Part shown: piece after piece, positions 44,601-53,491 of the stretch
Layout of the letters: every line of letters starts with the position of its first letter
Position numbering within the stretch: position 1 is the stretch's first letter
Origin: Bacillus sp. FJAT-26390
GTDB lineage: Bacteria; Bacillota; Bacilli; Paenibacillales; Paenibacillaceae
Length of the DNA stretch: 64,000 nucleotides
Assembly (NCBI RefSeq): GCF_001682865.1
Contig: NZ_MAQX01000001.1
Span: forward strand, 434,001-498,000
Direction: 5' to 3'
Made by a program: the position numbers and the translations under genes
The notes under the pieces: model-generated
Databases searched by the model: none
Seen by the model: only the letters and a program-made list of their open reading frames with translations
What the model was told of the DNA's origin: nothing

Positions 44601-46013
44601 ATGTCTAAACAGCAAATTGGCGTTATTGGATTGGCCGTAATGGGTAAGAACCTTGCCCTTAACATTGAGAGCAGAGGCTTTACAGTATCGGTATTTAACC
44701 GCTCCCGCGAGAAGACAGATGATCTCGTACAAGAAGCAGTTGGCAAAAATCTTGTCCCGACGTACACGATTGAAGAATTCGTGCAATCGCTTGAAGTGCC
44801 GCGCAAAATTTTGATCATGGTACAAGCTGGCGCAGGAACAGACGCAACGATTGACTCCCTTGTTCCTCATTTGGCTGAAGGCGATATTATCATCGATGGC
44901 GGCAACGCTTATTTCCCTGATACTGTTCGTCGCAGCAAAGACCTTGAAGCAAAAGGCTTCCGCTTTATCGGTACGGGCGTATCCGGCGGCGAAGAGGGCG
45001 CTTTGAAAGGACCTTCGATTATGCCAGGCGGTCAAAAATCCGCTTACGAGCTTGTTGAACCGATCCTGACTGCTATTTCTGCTAAAGTAGGCGATGACGC
45101 TTGCTGCACGTATATCGGACCGGATGGCGCTGGCCACTATGTGAAAATGGTACATAACGGAATCGAGTACGGCGACATGCAGCTGATTTGCGAAGCATAC
45201 GACCTGCTCAAAAACGTGCTTGACGTAAGCGCGGAAGAGCTTCACGAAATTTTCTCCGAGTGGAACAAAGGCGAGCTTGACAGCTACCTTATCGAGATCA
45301 CAAGAGATATCTTCTCCAAATACGATCCTGAGACAGGCAAACCGATGGTAGACGTTATCCTAGATTCCGCTGGCCAAAAAGGTACAGGAAAATGGACAAG
45401 CCAAAGCTCGCTGGATCTTGGCGTTCCGCTCTCCATCATTACGGAATCCGTATTTACTCGTTTCTTGTCCGCAATGAAGGAAGAACGCGTTGCAGCAAGC
45501 AAAGTGCTTAACGGCCCTGCAAAAACACCTTTCCAAGGCGACAGAGCGGCATTTATCGAGTCCGTGCGCAAAGCGCTGTTTGCAAGTAAAATTTGCTCGT
45601 ACGCACAAGGCTTTGCCCAAATGCGGGCAGCTTCCGAAGAATACAACTGGGATCTTAACTACGGCGAAATCGCAATGATCTTCCGCGGCGGCTGCATTAT
45701 CCGTGCTCGCTTCCTGCAAAATATCAAAGACGCTTACGACCGTGATCCTAACCTGCGCAACCTTCTTTTGGATTCTTATTTCCAAAACATCGTTGAGTCC
45801 TACCAAGGCGCTTGGCGCGAAGTGATTTCTGCCGCTGTTACTAACGGCGTACCGGTTCCTGCTTTCTCAAGCGCAATCGCTTATTTCGACAGCTACCGCA
45901 CAGAGCGTTTGCCTGCTAACCTGCTTCAAGCACAACGCGATTACTTCGGTGCCCACACGTTCAAACGTTTGGACAAAGAAGGCAGCTTCCACTTCAACTG
46001 GATGCAATCTTAA
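44601..46013 (+). CDS. gnd: 6-phosphogluconate dehydrogenase, decarboxylating
   Basis: This enzyme of the oxidative pentose phosphate pathway converts 6-phosphogluconate to ribulose-5-phosphate and gives NADPH. The N-terminal Rossmann motif is [13 protein letters not shown], the substrate-binding [16 protein letters not shown] and [19 protein letters not shown] follow, and IxxxxGxxx-type GQKGTGKWT (residues about 258-266) is present. At 470 residues it has the long (gnd) form. The start at 44601 is the ATG of [12 protein letters not shown]; an ATG 24 bases upstream is less likely. No operon partner is evident. Confidence 0.96.
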   Translation: MSKQQIGVIGLAVMGKNLALNIESRGFTVSVFNRSREKTDDLVQEAVGKNLVPTYTIEEFVQSLEVPRKILIMVQAGAGTDATIDSLVPHLAEGDIIIDGGNAYFPDTVRRSKDLEAKGFRFIGTGVSGGEEGALKGPSIMPGGQKSAYELVEPILTAISAKVGDDACCTYIGPDGAGHYVKMVHNGIEYGDMQLICEAYDLLKNVLDVSAEELHEIFSEWNKGELDSYLIEITRDIFSKYDPETGKPMVDVILDSAGQKGTGKWTSQSSLDLGVPLSIITESVFTRFLSAMKEERVAASKVLNGPAKTPFQGDRAAFIESVRKALFASKICSYAQGFAQMRAASEEYNWDLNYGEIAMIFRGGCIIRARFLQNIKDAYDRDPNLRNLLLDSYFQNIVESYQGAWREVISAAVTNGVPVPAFSSAIAYFDSYRTERLPANLLQAQRDYFGAHTFKRLDKEGSFHFNWMQS

Positions 46014-46026
46014 TACGAGCAGCTCT

Positions 46027-46350
46027 TTAACGGTTCCGCTCGCGAGGATTGTCCACATACAATCCGTGCGCTGCTTGGCGCAGCCATTCTCGCAGCCGAT
46101 CAGCCTCTTGGTTGCTGTAATGCCTGCGATGAATGAGGGACATGGCCGCTACGGCAAAAAAATGAAAGTTTTGCAATAAGCGTGGCTGCGAAAGATCCAT
46201 TAAGGCTGGATCTTCGTCAGCCACCTTTTTTTTAATCAATTCAAGCATCCAGACAACATCCGCGCGACAGAGCGGATGATCGGGATCGAGAATACGGTCG
46301 ATCCGTTTTTGAGTGGGGTGGAATTGTTGCGGATGGGGATCTCTGGTCAT
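46027..46350 (-). CDS. Hypothetical protein (107 aa)
   Basis: This small protein is rich in His, Arg and Asp (MTRDPHPQQFHPTQKRIDR, then SLIHRRHYSNQEADRLREWLRQA) and is largely helical. AGGAG lies 11 bases before the ATG at 46350; a GTG 12 bases upstream is too close to that site. No family recognised. Convergent with gnd and divergent from aroK. Confidence 0.6.
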   Translation of the reverse strand: MTRDPHPQQFHPTQKRIDRILDPDHPLCRADVVWMLELIKKKVADEDPALMDLSQPRLLQNFHFFAVAAMSLIHRRHYSNQEADRLREWLRQAAHGLYVDNPRERNR

Positions 46351-46495
46351 CGCTAAAGTCACTCCTATTCATCATCATTCATCATTATCATCCATACGGC
46401 ATATGCAACTTTTTTATACCCTAGAATTGCAAAAAAATGATATGATGTTGAAGAAAATAGGGTTTACCAAGAACGAAAAGGGTGAAACGGTTACG

Positions 46496-47017
46496 ATGGA
46501 CAGGCAACCATTAAAGAAATTAGTATTAATTGGGTTTATGGGAACCGGCAAGTCAACCGTCAGCAAGCTGCTCGCAGAGAAGCTTGACTGGAAACGTGTC
46601 GACGGCGATGAGGAAATCGAGAGGCTTGAAAACAGGCTTATTTCCGATATATTTGCGGCGGATGGCGAGGCGGGTTTTCGGATCATTGAAACCAAGGTGC
46701 TTGATACGATTTTGGCGAGCGAGGAGTGCTCTGTTATTGCTACAGGCGGCGGTGCCGTACTCAGCGAGGTGAACAGGGAGCTCATGCTGAGCAAGGGTTT
46801 TGTAGTTGCACTGAAGGCGAGTTCCGAGCAAATCATTGCAAGGGTCAAAAATGATACCGCAAGGCCGCTGCTGGAAGGCAATGCGGTTGAGCGAGTTAAC
46901 CTGCTGCTTGAGCAGCGCAAGCATGCTTATGATTTCGCGCATTTGACGATAGATACGACAGATATGTCGGCAGAAGAAGTCGTTGATGCGATACTTGCGC
47001 AGCACGTCATTTCGTAA
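46496..47017 (+). CDS. aroK: Shikimate kinase
   Basis: This enzyme phosphorylates shikimate with ATP. P-loop GFMGTGKST is at residues 12-20, the DxD of VDGDEEIERL, a shikimate-binding GGGAVLSEVNR region and the lid arginine in NDTARPLL are visible. With 173 residues it has normal length. The ATG at 46496 gives a start close to the family's; further upstream ATGs at 46442/46445 exist in the same frame without a better ribosome site. It is followed 81 bases later by aroA. Confidence 0.93.
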   Translation: MDRQPLKKLVLIGFMGTGKSTVSKLLAEKLDWKRVDGDEEIERLENRLISDIFAADGEAGFRIIETKVLDTILASEECSVIATGGGAVLSEVNRELMLSKGFVVALKASSEQIIARVKNDTARPLLEGNAVERVNLLLEQRKHAYDFAHLTIDTTDMSAEEVVDAILAQHVIS

Positions 47018-47033
47018 TTACTGGATGGTTCAT

Positions 47034-47065
47034 CACGCCAAACGGCCGATCGGCCGCTTGTGGTG
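47034..47065. repeat. Imperfect inverted repeat upstream of aroA
   Basis: A 14-base perfect palindrome CGGCCGATCGGCCG is flanked by CAC..CCAA and TTG..GGTG arms that pair with three mismatches. No T-run follows, so it is not a typical terminator. It lies 34 bases before the aroA start. Confidence 0.7.
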
Positions 47066-47098
47066 TATATATTATTGTAAAGGGAGATCATACGAACT

Positions 47099-48394
47099 AT
47101 GGACGTATTAGTGACGCCAACGCCAAGGCTTGAAGGCGAGCTTCAAGCGCTATCCTCGAAAAATTACACGACCCGCTACCTGCTTGTAGCAGCTCTTGCG
47201 GAAGGAACAAGCACCATTTATTATCCGGCTCATAGCGAGGATAGCGACGCTATGCGTCGTTGTATCCGCGATCTAGGAGCGACGGTGGAAGAGGATGATG
47301 AGAAAATCGTCATCACCGGCTTTGGCCGTCATCCGAAGCCAGTTGATCAGCTTGACGTAGGCAACGCAGGTGCTGTATTGCGGTTTTTGATGGCTATTGC
47401 GGCACTATGCCCAGATGTAACCTTCATTAATCGTTACCCGGATTCGCTAGGCAAGCGTCCGCACAGCGATTTGATTGAATCCTTGACTGCTATGGGCGTT
47501 TCTATTGAGCACCAAGACGGCAAGCTTCCTATCCGTATCCAAGGCGGAGCGCCAAAGGGCGGAAAAATCCAAGTGTCGGGCAACATTAGCTCGCAGTTTT
47601 TGAGTGCGCTGCTGTTCTTGACTCCCCTGCTGGAGGAAAACAGCGAGATCGAAGTGCTGCATGATTTGAAATCGAAGGTTGTCGTTGGCCAGACGCTTGA
47701 AGTATTGGAGCAAGCTGGAATCGTCATCCATGCCGATGAGGACTATATGCGTTTCCGTGTTCCTGGCAATCAAAGCTATGCGGCTAAAACATACTCCGTT
47801 CAAGGAGACTATCCGGGATCTGCGGCTATTTTGGCTGCTGCTGCCGTAACGGAATCCGATGTAATCGTTCATCGCCTTGAAGAGAAGAGCAAGCAAGGCG
47901 AACGCGCGGTCGTCGACGTGTTGAAGATGATGGAGGTTCCGCTGACGCATGAGGGCGGCATTGTCCATGTTAAAGGTAACGGAAAGCTGAAAGCTGTTGA
48001 GTTCGATGGCGATCATGCGACCGATGCCGTGCTTGCGATGGTTGCTGCGGCCGTTTTTGCGGAAGGAACCTCACGGTTCTATAACGTAGAAAATCTGCGC
48101 TACAAAGAATGCGACCGTATTACCGATTATTTGAATGAGCTGCGCAAAGCAGGCGCGAACGTGGAAGAGCGCCAAGCTGAAATTATCGTGCATGGCCGCC
48201 CCGAAGGCGTCGAGGGCGGCGTTGAGATTAATGCCCATTACGATCATCGCGTTATTATGGCTTTGACGGTCGTTGGTTTGCGTGCGAAACAGCCGATTCG
48301 CATTCGTGATGCTCATCATGTAGCCAAGTCGTATCCCATTTACTTTGATCATTTGAAAGCTTTGGGAGCGAACGTTGAGTGGATTGAAGGCTAA
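47099..48394 (+). CDS. aroA: 3-phosphoshikimate 1-carboxyvinyltransferase (EPSP synthase)
   Basis: This enzyme of the shikimate pathway joins PEP and shikimate-3-phosphate. The two-domain fold is supported by SSKNYTTRYLL (Lys21, Arg26), GNAGAVLRF (residues 88-96), the SSQFLSALL segment, DHATDAVLAMVAAAVF, NLRYKECDRI and DHRVIMAL. At 431 residues it has full length. Two active-site motifs differ from the usual forms: GDKSISHR is replaced by SSKNYTTR and GNAGT...RP/L by GNAGAVLRF. The core catalytic residues appear to be kept. The gene follows aroK. Confidence 0.93.
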   Translation: MDVLVTPTPRLEGELQALSSKNYTTRYLLVAALAEGTSTIYYPAHSEDSDAMRRCIRDLGATVEEDDEKIVITGFGRHPKPVDQLDVGNAGAVLRFLMAIAALCPDVTFINRYPDSLGKRPHSDLIESLTAMGVSIEHQDGKLPIRIQGGAPKGGKIQVSGNISSQFLSALLFLTPLLEENSEIEVLHDLKSKVVVGQTLEVLEQAGIVIHADEDYMRFRVPGNQSYAAKTYSVQGDYPGSAAILAAAAVTESDVIVHRLEEKSKQGERAVVDVLKMMEVPLTHEGGIVHVKGNGKLKAVEFDGDHATDAVLAMVAAAVFAEGTSRFYNVENLRYKECDRITDYLNELRKAGANVEERQAEIIVHGRPEGVEGGVEINAHYDHRVIMALTVVGLRAKQPIRIRDAHHVAKSYPIYFDHLKALGANVEWIEG

Positions 48395-48448
48395 ATGATG
48401 AAAGGCGGCTCGGCGCTTGTTCCTAAATTGATGAATTGAGGTGTTACG

Positions 48449-48889
48449 ATGGCATTTGAGAATCCTACGCGTGTGCAGATAAAGGGTATTTTGGAGAAAA
48501 GTACGACTGTTGCTGTTGTTGGCTTGTCAGACAATCCTGAGCGCGTGTCCTATATGGTATCCGAAGCGATGCAAGCAAAGGGCTATACGATTATTCCCGT
48601 CAATCCTAACGCCGATACCATATTGGGACAAAAAAGTTACGCATCGCTCAAGGATATACCCGTACCCGTTGATATCGTTAATGTATTCCGCAGAAGCGAG
48701 TATACACCTCCTGTCGCGGAGGAGGCGGTTGCGATTGGCGCCAAGACCTTCTGGCTGCAGCTTGGAATCGCAAGCGAGGAAGCAGCTGCCATTGCAGCAG
48801 CTGGCGGCTTAGAGGTCATTATGGATCGTTGCATTAAAGTTGAGGATTCTATCCTACTTCCTGGTGGAAAACCCAAATCATTACTGTAA
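48449..48889 (+). CDS. CoA-binding domain protein (YccU/YneT-like)
   Basis: This 146-residue protein has a Rossmann-like CoA-binding fold, as in succinyl-CoA ligase alpha, with the opening VAVVGLSDNPERVSYMVSEAMQAKGYTIIPVNPN and the FWLQLGIASEEAA and MDRCIKVE motifs. Homologues bind CoA or acyl-CoA; the biological role is open. It begins 54 bases after aroA, possibly in the same transcript, with a GAGG ribosome site. Confidence 0.87.
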   Translation: MAFENPTRVQIKGILEKSTTVAVVGLSDNPERVSYMVSEAMQAKGYTIIPVNPNADTILGQKSYASLKDIPVPVDIVNVFRRSEYTPPVAEEAVAIGAKTFWLQLGIASEEAAAIAAAGGLEVIMDRCIKVEDSILLPGGKPKSLL

Positions 48890-49025
48890 TAAAAAAACGG
48901 TCACTCCTACACACTAAGAAAGGCTTCAAGAGCGAGTGCCGAACTTGTTATCGCATAATCAATGTGGGCGTAACGGTCGGTAGTCATCTGAAGACTCTAT
49001 GAATGGTATCCAAGGAGGACACGAC

Positions 49026-49679
49026 GTGAATCAATTTTCGCAACAACCGGGTAATTTCCAAGGACAACAGAGCTACCTAAACCAAAACGCACAATTCCAG
49101 CCAACAGGCAATGTGCAATCGCATTATCAAGGGCAGCTCAGCCAACCGACTTTTGGCAGACAAACGAATTCTATCGTTTCGAATGTGCCAGGCGGTTATC
49201 AAGCGTCTAATTCTTATAACCAAGGTGCGCAACAACATTTTGCTACATCTGGCTATTCGAATATGACAAATCCGGTAGGAACGAACAATTCATTCATCTC
49301 GCATCAACCGGTTCAAAGCTATGCGCAATCGCCAGCAACGGCTTTTGGCAGCACAGGTCCGGTTATCTCGCATGTTGGCTATCAAGCAGGTCCTGACAGT
49401 CAACAATCGCAATCTCATTATCAACCGTCCTCGAATTTTGGTTCGCAGTATGCTCAGCATGCGGGATCATCAAATTTTGGTGGCTTTGCACAATCTAACT
49501 TGCAAAACCAGCAAAATAACTATGGCGGCATGACTCAAACGCATTCAAACACAACATCGATGCATCCTGTATATGAGGCGACTAATGCTTATCAACAAGC
49601 AGGCCCAGTCATTTCACAATTAGGCTGGCAGTCGAATAGTGGTATTAACAACTCACCATATTCCGGCGGCAATCGATAA
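49026..49679 (+). CDS. Gln/Asn/Ser-rich disordered protein with GPVIS repeats
   Basis: This 217-residue protein is dominated by Gln, Asn, Ser, Gly and Tyr with almost no charged or aliphatic residues, so it is probably disordered. The motif GPVISHVGYQ (nt 49356-49385) is repeated as GPVISQLGWQ (nt 49602-49631), with more degenerate versions NSIVSNVPGGYQ and NSFISHQPVQ. GTG at 49026 is preceded by a strong AAGGAGG. It resembles spore-coat or matrix proteins by composition only; no family is recognised. Confidence 0.75.
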   Translation: MNQFSQQPGNFQGQQSYLNQNAQFQPTGNVQSHYQGQLSQPTFGRQTNSIVSNVPGGYQASNSYNQGAQQHFATSGYSNMTNPVGTNNSFISHQPVQSYAQSPATAFGSTGPVISHVGYQAGPDSQQSQSHYQPSSNFGSQYAQHAGSSNFGGFAQSNLQNQQNNYGGMTQTHSNTTSMHPVYEATNAYQQAGPVISQLGWQSNSGINNSPYSGGNR

Positions 49680-49712
49680 CATCGTTTTAAAAAATTAAGA
49701 TTAGAATCATCA

Positions 49713-49747
49713 ACAACGGCGGGCCTTCATAGGCTCGCCGTTTTACT
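49713..49747 (+). terminator. Terminator after the Gln/Asn-rich gene
   Basis: ACGGCGGGCCT pairs with AGGCTCGCCGT around a 4-base loop, followed by TTTT. Confidence 0.85.
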
Positions 49748-49814
49748 TTGACAAAAACGTAGCAAACGCTTAACATCGAAATAGATATAATGGACTAAAT
49801 GCTTATGCAGTCAG

Positions 49815-49848
49815 TTTTGCAACGCAAATTCGCATTTGCAGCGCAAAA
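49815..49848 (+). promoter_or_regulatory. Hairpin upstream of the PTS gene
   Basis: TTTTGC pairs with GCAAAA, enclosing GCAAAT-TCGC-ATTTGC with a 3x3 internal loop. It ends 7 bases before the ribosome site. Its shape recalls the RNA antiterminator sites of BglG/GlcT-type regulators, but no overlapping terminator was found. Confidence 0.5.
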
Positions 49849-49865
49849 TGCAAAGGAGGTGCATG

Positions 49866-51752
49866 ATGGTTTTCATAGGAAGCCTGCAGCAGCTCGGTAG
49901 AGCTTTTATGCTGCCGATGATTGTATTGCCGGGAGCGGCAATATTTTTGAGCTTAAGCAAGCTGCCTTGGGCGTACATAGGATTACCGGGCATGGAAGGT
50001 TATTTAATTGCCGCAAGCGAAACGATTTTTACGTTTTTACCATATATCTTTGCGCTTGGCATATCGCTTGGATTAACTGGAAACGCGCTTGCAGCCGGTA
50101 TGGCAGCGCTCGTCGGAATGTTTATTTACAGCGGCATTACCGGCACGGCTGAAGTGCCGATTGAACCAACCGTACTTATCGGGACTATAATTGGTATTTT
50201 ATCGGGTGTCAGCCATGAGAGATTCAAAAGTCTCCGCTTGCCGGAGTACATACAGTTTTTTGGAGGGCCGAGATTCGTTCCGCTGTTCGTGAGTTTTGTT
50301 TCCTTGCTATTCTCGATTGGCATGATCAACCTCGCACCTTATTTGCAAAAAATGCTTGTGGAGCTTGGCGATATCGTTGCTTCTGGCGGCGGATTCGGCA
50401 TCTTCTTGTATGGGTTCGTACATCGCATTCTGGTCGTGTTCGGCCTGCACCATCTAGTCAGCCATGTGTTCTGGTTTCAGATTGGCGGCTATGAGACGGA
50501 GACGGGCAGCATGGTATACGGCGACCTGCCTCGTTTCTTTGCGGGCGACCCATCGGCGGGCGTGTTCATGGCAGGGCTTTATCCGACCATGATGTTTGCT
50601 TTGCCGGCCATTGCGCTTGCGATTATTCATGAAGCGCGCGAGGATTTGAAGCCGAAAATACGGAAAACGTTCCTATATGCAGCACTCGCTTCATTTTTGA
50701 CGGGTGTCACGGAGCCGGTAGAATTTGCATTTTTGTTTGTTGCTCCGTATTTATACGTCGTTCATGCCATATTGTCAGGTATCATCATGTGGGTTACCTA
50801 CGAGCTTGGCATTAAGCACGGCTTCTCTTTTTCTGCGGGCGCCATCGATTTTGTCATTAATTTGCATTTGGCTACCCGGGGATGGCTTATTATTCCCATT
50901 GGCATCGTCGTTGGTTTTGTTTATTACTTCTTGTTCCGGTGGGCGATACGCAGATTTAGAATTCCGACGCCTGGCCGTGAGGAAGGCTCGCAGCTCGATG
51001 AATGGGCAGGCGACATTCCTTACCGTGCCCCGCTTATCTTGCAAGCCATTGGGGGCAAGCAAAATATAGAAAAAATGGAGTCCTGTATTACTAGACTGCG
51101 GCTTAAAGTTTCCAATGATAAGCTGCTCGATATAAATTCATTACGCAATCTAGGAGCAGCAGGCGTCATTAAGCTAGGCGGCGGACATGTTCAAGTCGTA
51201 TTCGGGACTTACTCCGAGCTCATTCGCGAGGAAATGATCAAGACGATCCATCGCGATCAGGCTCAAGTACTGTTCCACTCGCCGATGCAAGGACGAATGA
51301 TTCCGCTTGATGAGGTGCCGGACCCTATATTTGCCGGCAAGCTCGTTGGACAAGGCGTGGCATTCATTCCCGACAAAGGAGAGCTTGTCTCTCCAGTCAA
51401 AGGAAAGGTCATTCATATTTACCCAACTATGCATGCAATAGGCATTCTTACTCCTGAAGGGCTGGAGGTACTGCTCCATATCGGAATCGACACCTCTCGC
51501 CTTGCAGGCAAAGCTTATTTTAATGCGGTGGTGAAGGAAGGCGACGAAGTTACGCCAGGCATGCTGCTTATCAAATTTGATTTGCAGCGCGTCAAGAAGG
51601 AAAGCAAGTCGCTTGCGACACCGATGGTTATTACTAATTCCGATCTTGTACACTCTTGGCGGTTTGCACCGTTCAAAGCGGTGAAAAAGGGGCAGTCCTC
51701 AGTATTGTCTGTTGTACTTAAAGAGAGAAACGGTGGAGGGGAAACACAATGA
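49866..51752 (+). CDS. PTS sugar permease, IIC-IIB-IIA fusion (glucose/GlcNAc family)
   Basis: This membrane permease phosphorylates a sugar on import using PEP. Order is IIC (about residues 1-360, ten helices, signature FLTGVTEPVEFAFLF), IIB with catalytic Cys in MESCITRLRLKV (about residue 410) and C-terminal IIA with the phospho-His in GLEVLLHIGIDT (about residue 545). This is the NagE/PtsG layout. AAGGAGG favours the second of two adjacent ATGs (49866). It is translationally coupled to an enzyme I gene. Confidence 0.92.
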   Translation: MVFIGSLQQLGRAFMLPMIVLPGAAIFLSLSKLPWAYIGLPGMEGYLIAASETIFTFLPYIFALGISLGLTGNALAAGMAALVGMFIYSGITGTAEVPIEPTVLIGTIIGILSGVSHERFKSLRLPEYIQFFGGPRFVPLFVSFVSLLFSIGMINLAPYLQKMLVELGDIVASGGGFGIFLYGFVHRILVVFGLHHLVSHVFWFQIGGYETETGSMVYGDLPRFFAGDPSAGVFMAGLYPTMMFALPAIALAIIHEAREDLKPKIRKTFLYAALASFLTGVTEPVEFAFLFVAPYLYVVHAILSGIIMWVTYELGIKHGFSFSAGAIDFVINLHLATRGWLIIPIGIVVGFVYYFLFRWAIRRFRIPTPGREEGSQLDEWAGDIPYRAPLILQAIGGKQNIEKMESCITRLRLKVSNDKLLDINSLRNLGAAGVIKLGGGHVQVVFGTYSELIREEMIKTIHRDQAQVLFHSPMQGRMIPLDEVPDPIFAGKLVGQGVAFIPDKGELVSPVKGKVIHIYPTMHAIGILTPEGLEVLLHIGIDTSRLAGKAYFNAVVKEGDEVTPGMLLIKFDLQRVKKESKSLATPMVITNSDLVHSWRFAPFKAVKKGQSSVLSVVLKERNGGGETQ

Positions 51753-53491
51753 TTCAAGGAATAGGAGCGTCAGCAGGCATAGCGATTGGGAGATCGTTTG
51801 TGCTTCCGAATTGGGAATGGGAATTACCGGAGCAAAAGATTGATGTAGCTGATTTTGCCCGCGAGTTCGAACGTGTTTACGAAGGCATTCGTACCTCGAA
51901 ATCGGAAATCGAGCAGATCAAGGACGAGCTGCGCGATGTTGTCGGTTCGGAGGAAACACATATTTTCGATGCTCATATAGCCATTTTGGACGATCCTGTC
52001 TTTATGAATGAAATACAAGGCATTATCCAGCGCCAGTACAAAGCGGCGGAAGTAGCGGTGAAGGAAGCGATCGATCATTTTGTAACGATGTTCGATTTGC
52101 TCGATGATGAATATATGAAGGAGCGGGCGCTTGATATTAAAGATGTGGGCAATCGATTGCTGAAGCATCTGCTGGGAGCGCCGGAAATTACGCTCCCTTC
52201 GGATACGCAGCCCTTCATTCTCATCGCGAAGGAGCTCTCGCCCTCACAGCTTGCTCATATCAATCCGCAGCATGTTCTTGGCATCGTGACGCTAGCGGGA
52301 AGCACGACTTCCCATTCGGCTATTATGGCGCGCGCGCTTGGCGTTCCGCTTGTCGTAGGCGTTGAGACGAAGCTTGCTGAACCGATACAAACCGGACAAA
52401 CGATCATTATCGATGGCAGCGACGGAACCGTGTTTATCGACCCCGTGCAGCAGGTGATCGATTCCTATTCCGAACTGCACAGCCATCAATCGGAAGCGAA
52501 GAAAAAGCTGCATGGCATTGCAGGTCACCGTCCTGTGACGCCAGATGGCAAACGATTGGAGCTTGCGGCTAATATCAGCTCGTTCAAAGAGCTGGAAATT
52601 GCGCTCCAGAGCGGCGCGCATGGCGTAGGCTTGTTCCGCACCGAGTTTTTGTATATGGACCGCAATCGGTTTCCGAAGGAAGAAGAGCAATTCGAAGTGT
52701 ATCGCAGCGTAGCCGAACGGCTTGGAGGCGAGCCGCTCGTTATTCGGACGCTAGATGTCGGAGGCGACAAACAGCTTGATTATTTTGAGCTTCCTGAAGA
52801 GGATAATCCTTTCCTTGGCTACCGTGCGATCCGGATTTCACTGGACCGTCAGGACTTATTTAAAACGCAGCTGCGCGCTATATTGCGTGCCAGTCATTAT
52901 GGCCAAGTGAAGCTGATGTATCCGCTTATCTCTTCAGTTGACGAGGTGCGCGCAGCCAACGCAGTGCTGAACGAAGCGAAGCGTGAGCTGGAGGAAGCGG
53001 GACAGCCTTATGACAAAGGAATGAAAATCGGCATTATGATCGAGGTGCCGGCAGCCGTCATGATAGCCGATTTGCTTGCGGAGGAAGTTGATTTCTTCAG
53101 CATTGGCACAAATGATTTGGTTCAGTTCACGCTTGCCGTCGATCGTATGAACGAGGAAATCTCCCATTTGTATGAGCCTTATCATCCTGCGCTCATTCGA
53201 ATGCTGCGCATGACCGTTGAAGCGGCGAAGCGAAGCGGAATTACCGTTGGCGTATGCGGGGAGCTTGCGGGAGATTTAAGAGCGCTGCCGATTTGGCTTA
53301 GCTTGGACGTGGATGAGCTGAGCATGTCATCTCATTCGATCTTGCAGGTGAAGGAGCGGCTGCTATGCACTTCTCAGGAAGAGAGCAGAGAAGTGTTTCA
53401 GCAGCTCCATGCCTGCCGCACGAGCACCGAAATACTAGAGCAGCTAAATGGCTTTATGGAACGATTAGACAAAAAAACAGCGAATGGTTAG
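51749..53491 (+). CDS. ptsI: PTS enzyme I (phosphoenolpyruvate-protein phosphotransferase)
   Basis: This soluble enzyme starts the phosphorelay of the PTS by taking phosphate from PEP. The active histidine lies in TLAGSTTSHSAIMARAL, at residue 189, exactly as in E. coli. The C-terminal half shows GIGLFRTEF-like GVGLFRTEFLYMD and the PEP-binding region ending with GVCGELAGD. At 580 residues it has standard length. Its start overlaps the IICBA stop (ATGA). No HPr gene is present in the window, which is unusual. Confidence 0.93.
   Translation: MIQGIGASAGIAIGRSFVLPNWEWELPEQKIDVADFAREFERVYEGIRTSKSEIEQIKDELRDVVGSEETHIFDAHIAILDDPVFMNEIQGIIQRQYKAAEVAVKEAIDHFVTMFDLLDDEYMKERALDIKDVGNRLLKHLLGAPEITLPSDTQPFILIAKELSPSQLAHINPQHVLGIVTLAGSTTSHSAIMARALGVPLVVGVETKLAEPIQTGQTIIIDGSDGTVFIDPVQQVIDSYSELHSHQSEAKKKLHGIAGHRPVTPDGKRLELAANISSFKELEIALQSGAHGVGLFRTEFLYMDRNRFPKEEEQFEVYRSVAERLGGEPLVIRTLDVGGDKQLDYFELPEEDNPFLGYRAIRISLDRQDLFKTQLRAILRASHYGQVKLMYPLISSVDEVRAANAVLNEAKRELEEAGQPYDKGMKIGIMIEVPAAVMIADLLAEEVDFFSIGTNDLVQFTLAVDRMNEEISHLYEPYHPALIRMLRMTVEAAKRSGITVGVCGELAGDLRALPIWLSLDVDELSMSSHSILQVKERLLCTSQEESREVFQQLHACRTSTEILEQLNGFMERLDKKTANG

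Noticed and set aside
44199..45245. Long minus-strand ORF of 348 codons
   Set aside because: It lies opposite gnd and the 198-aa gene, shows no recognisable domain and has a composition typical of an antisense shadow.
49764..49777. Possible cre site upstream of the PTS gene (AGCAAACGCTTAAC)
   Set aside because: It matches the consensus TGWAANCGNTNWCA at only about 10 of 14 positions, with errors in the conserved flanks.
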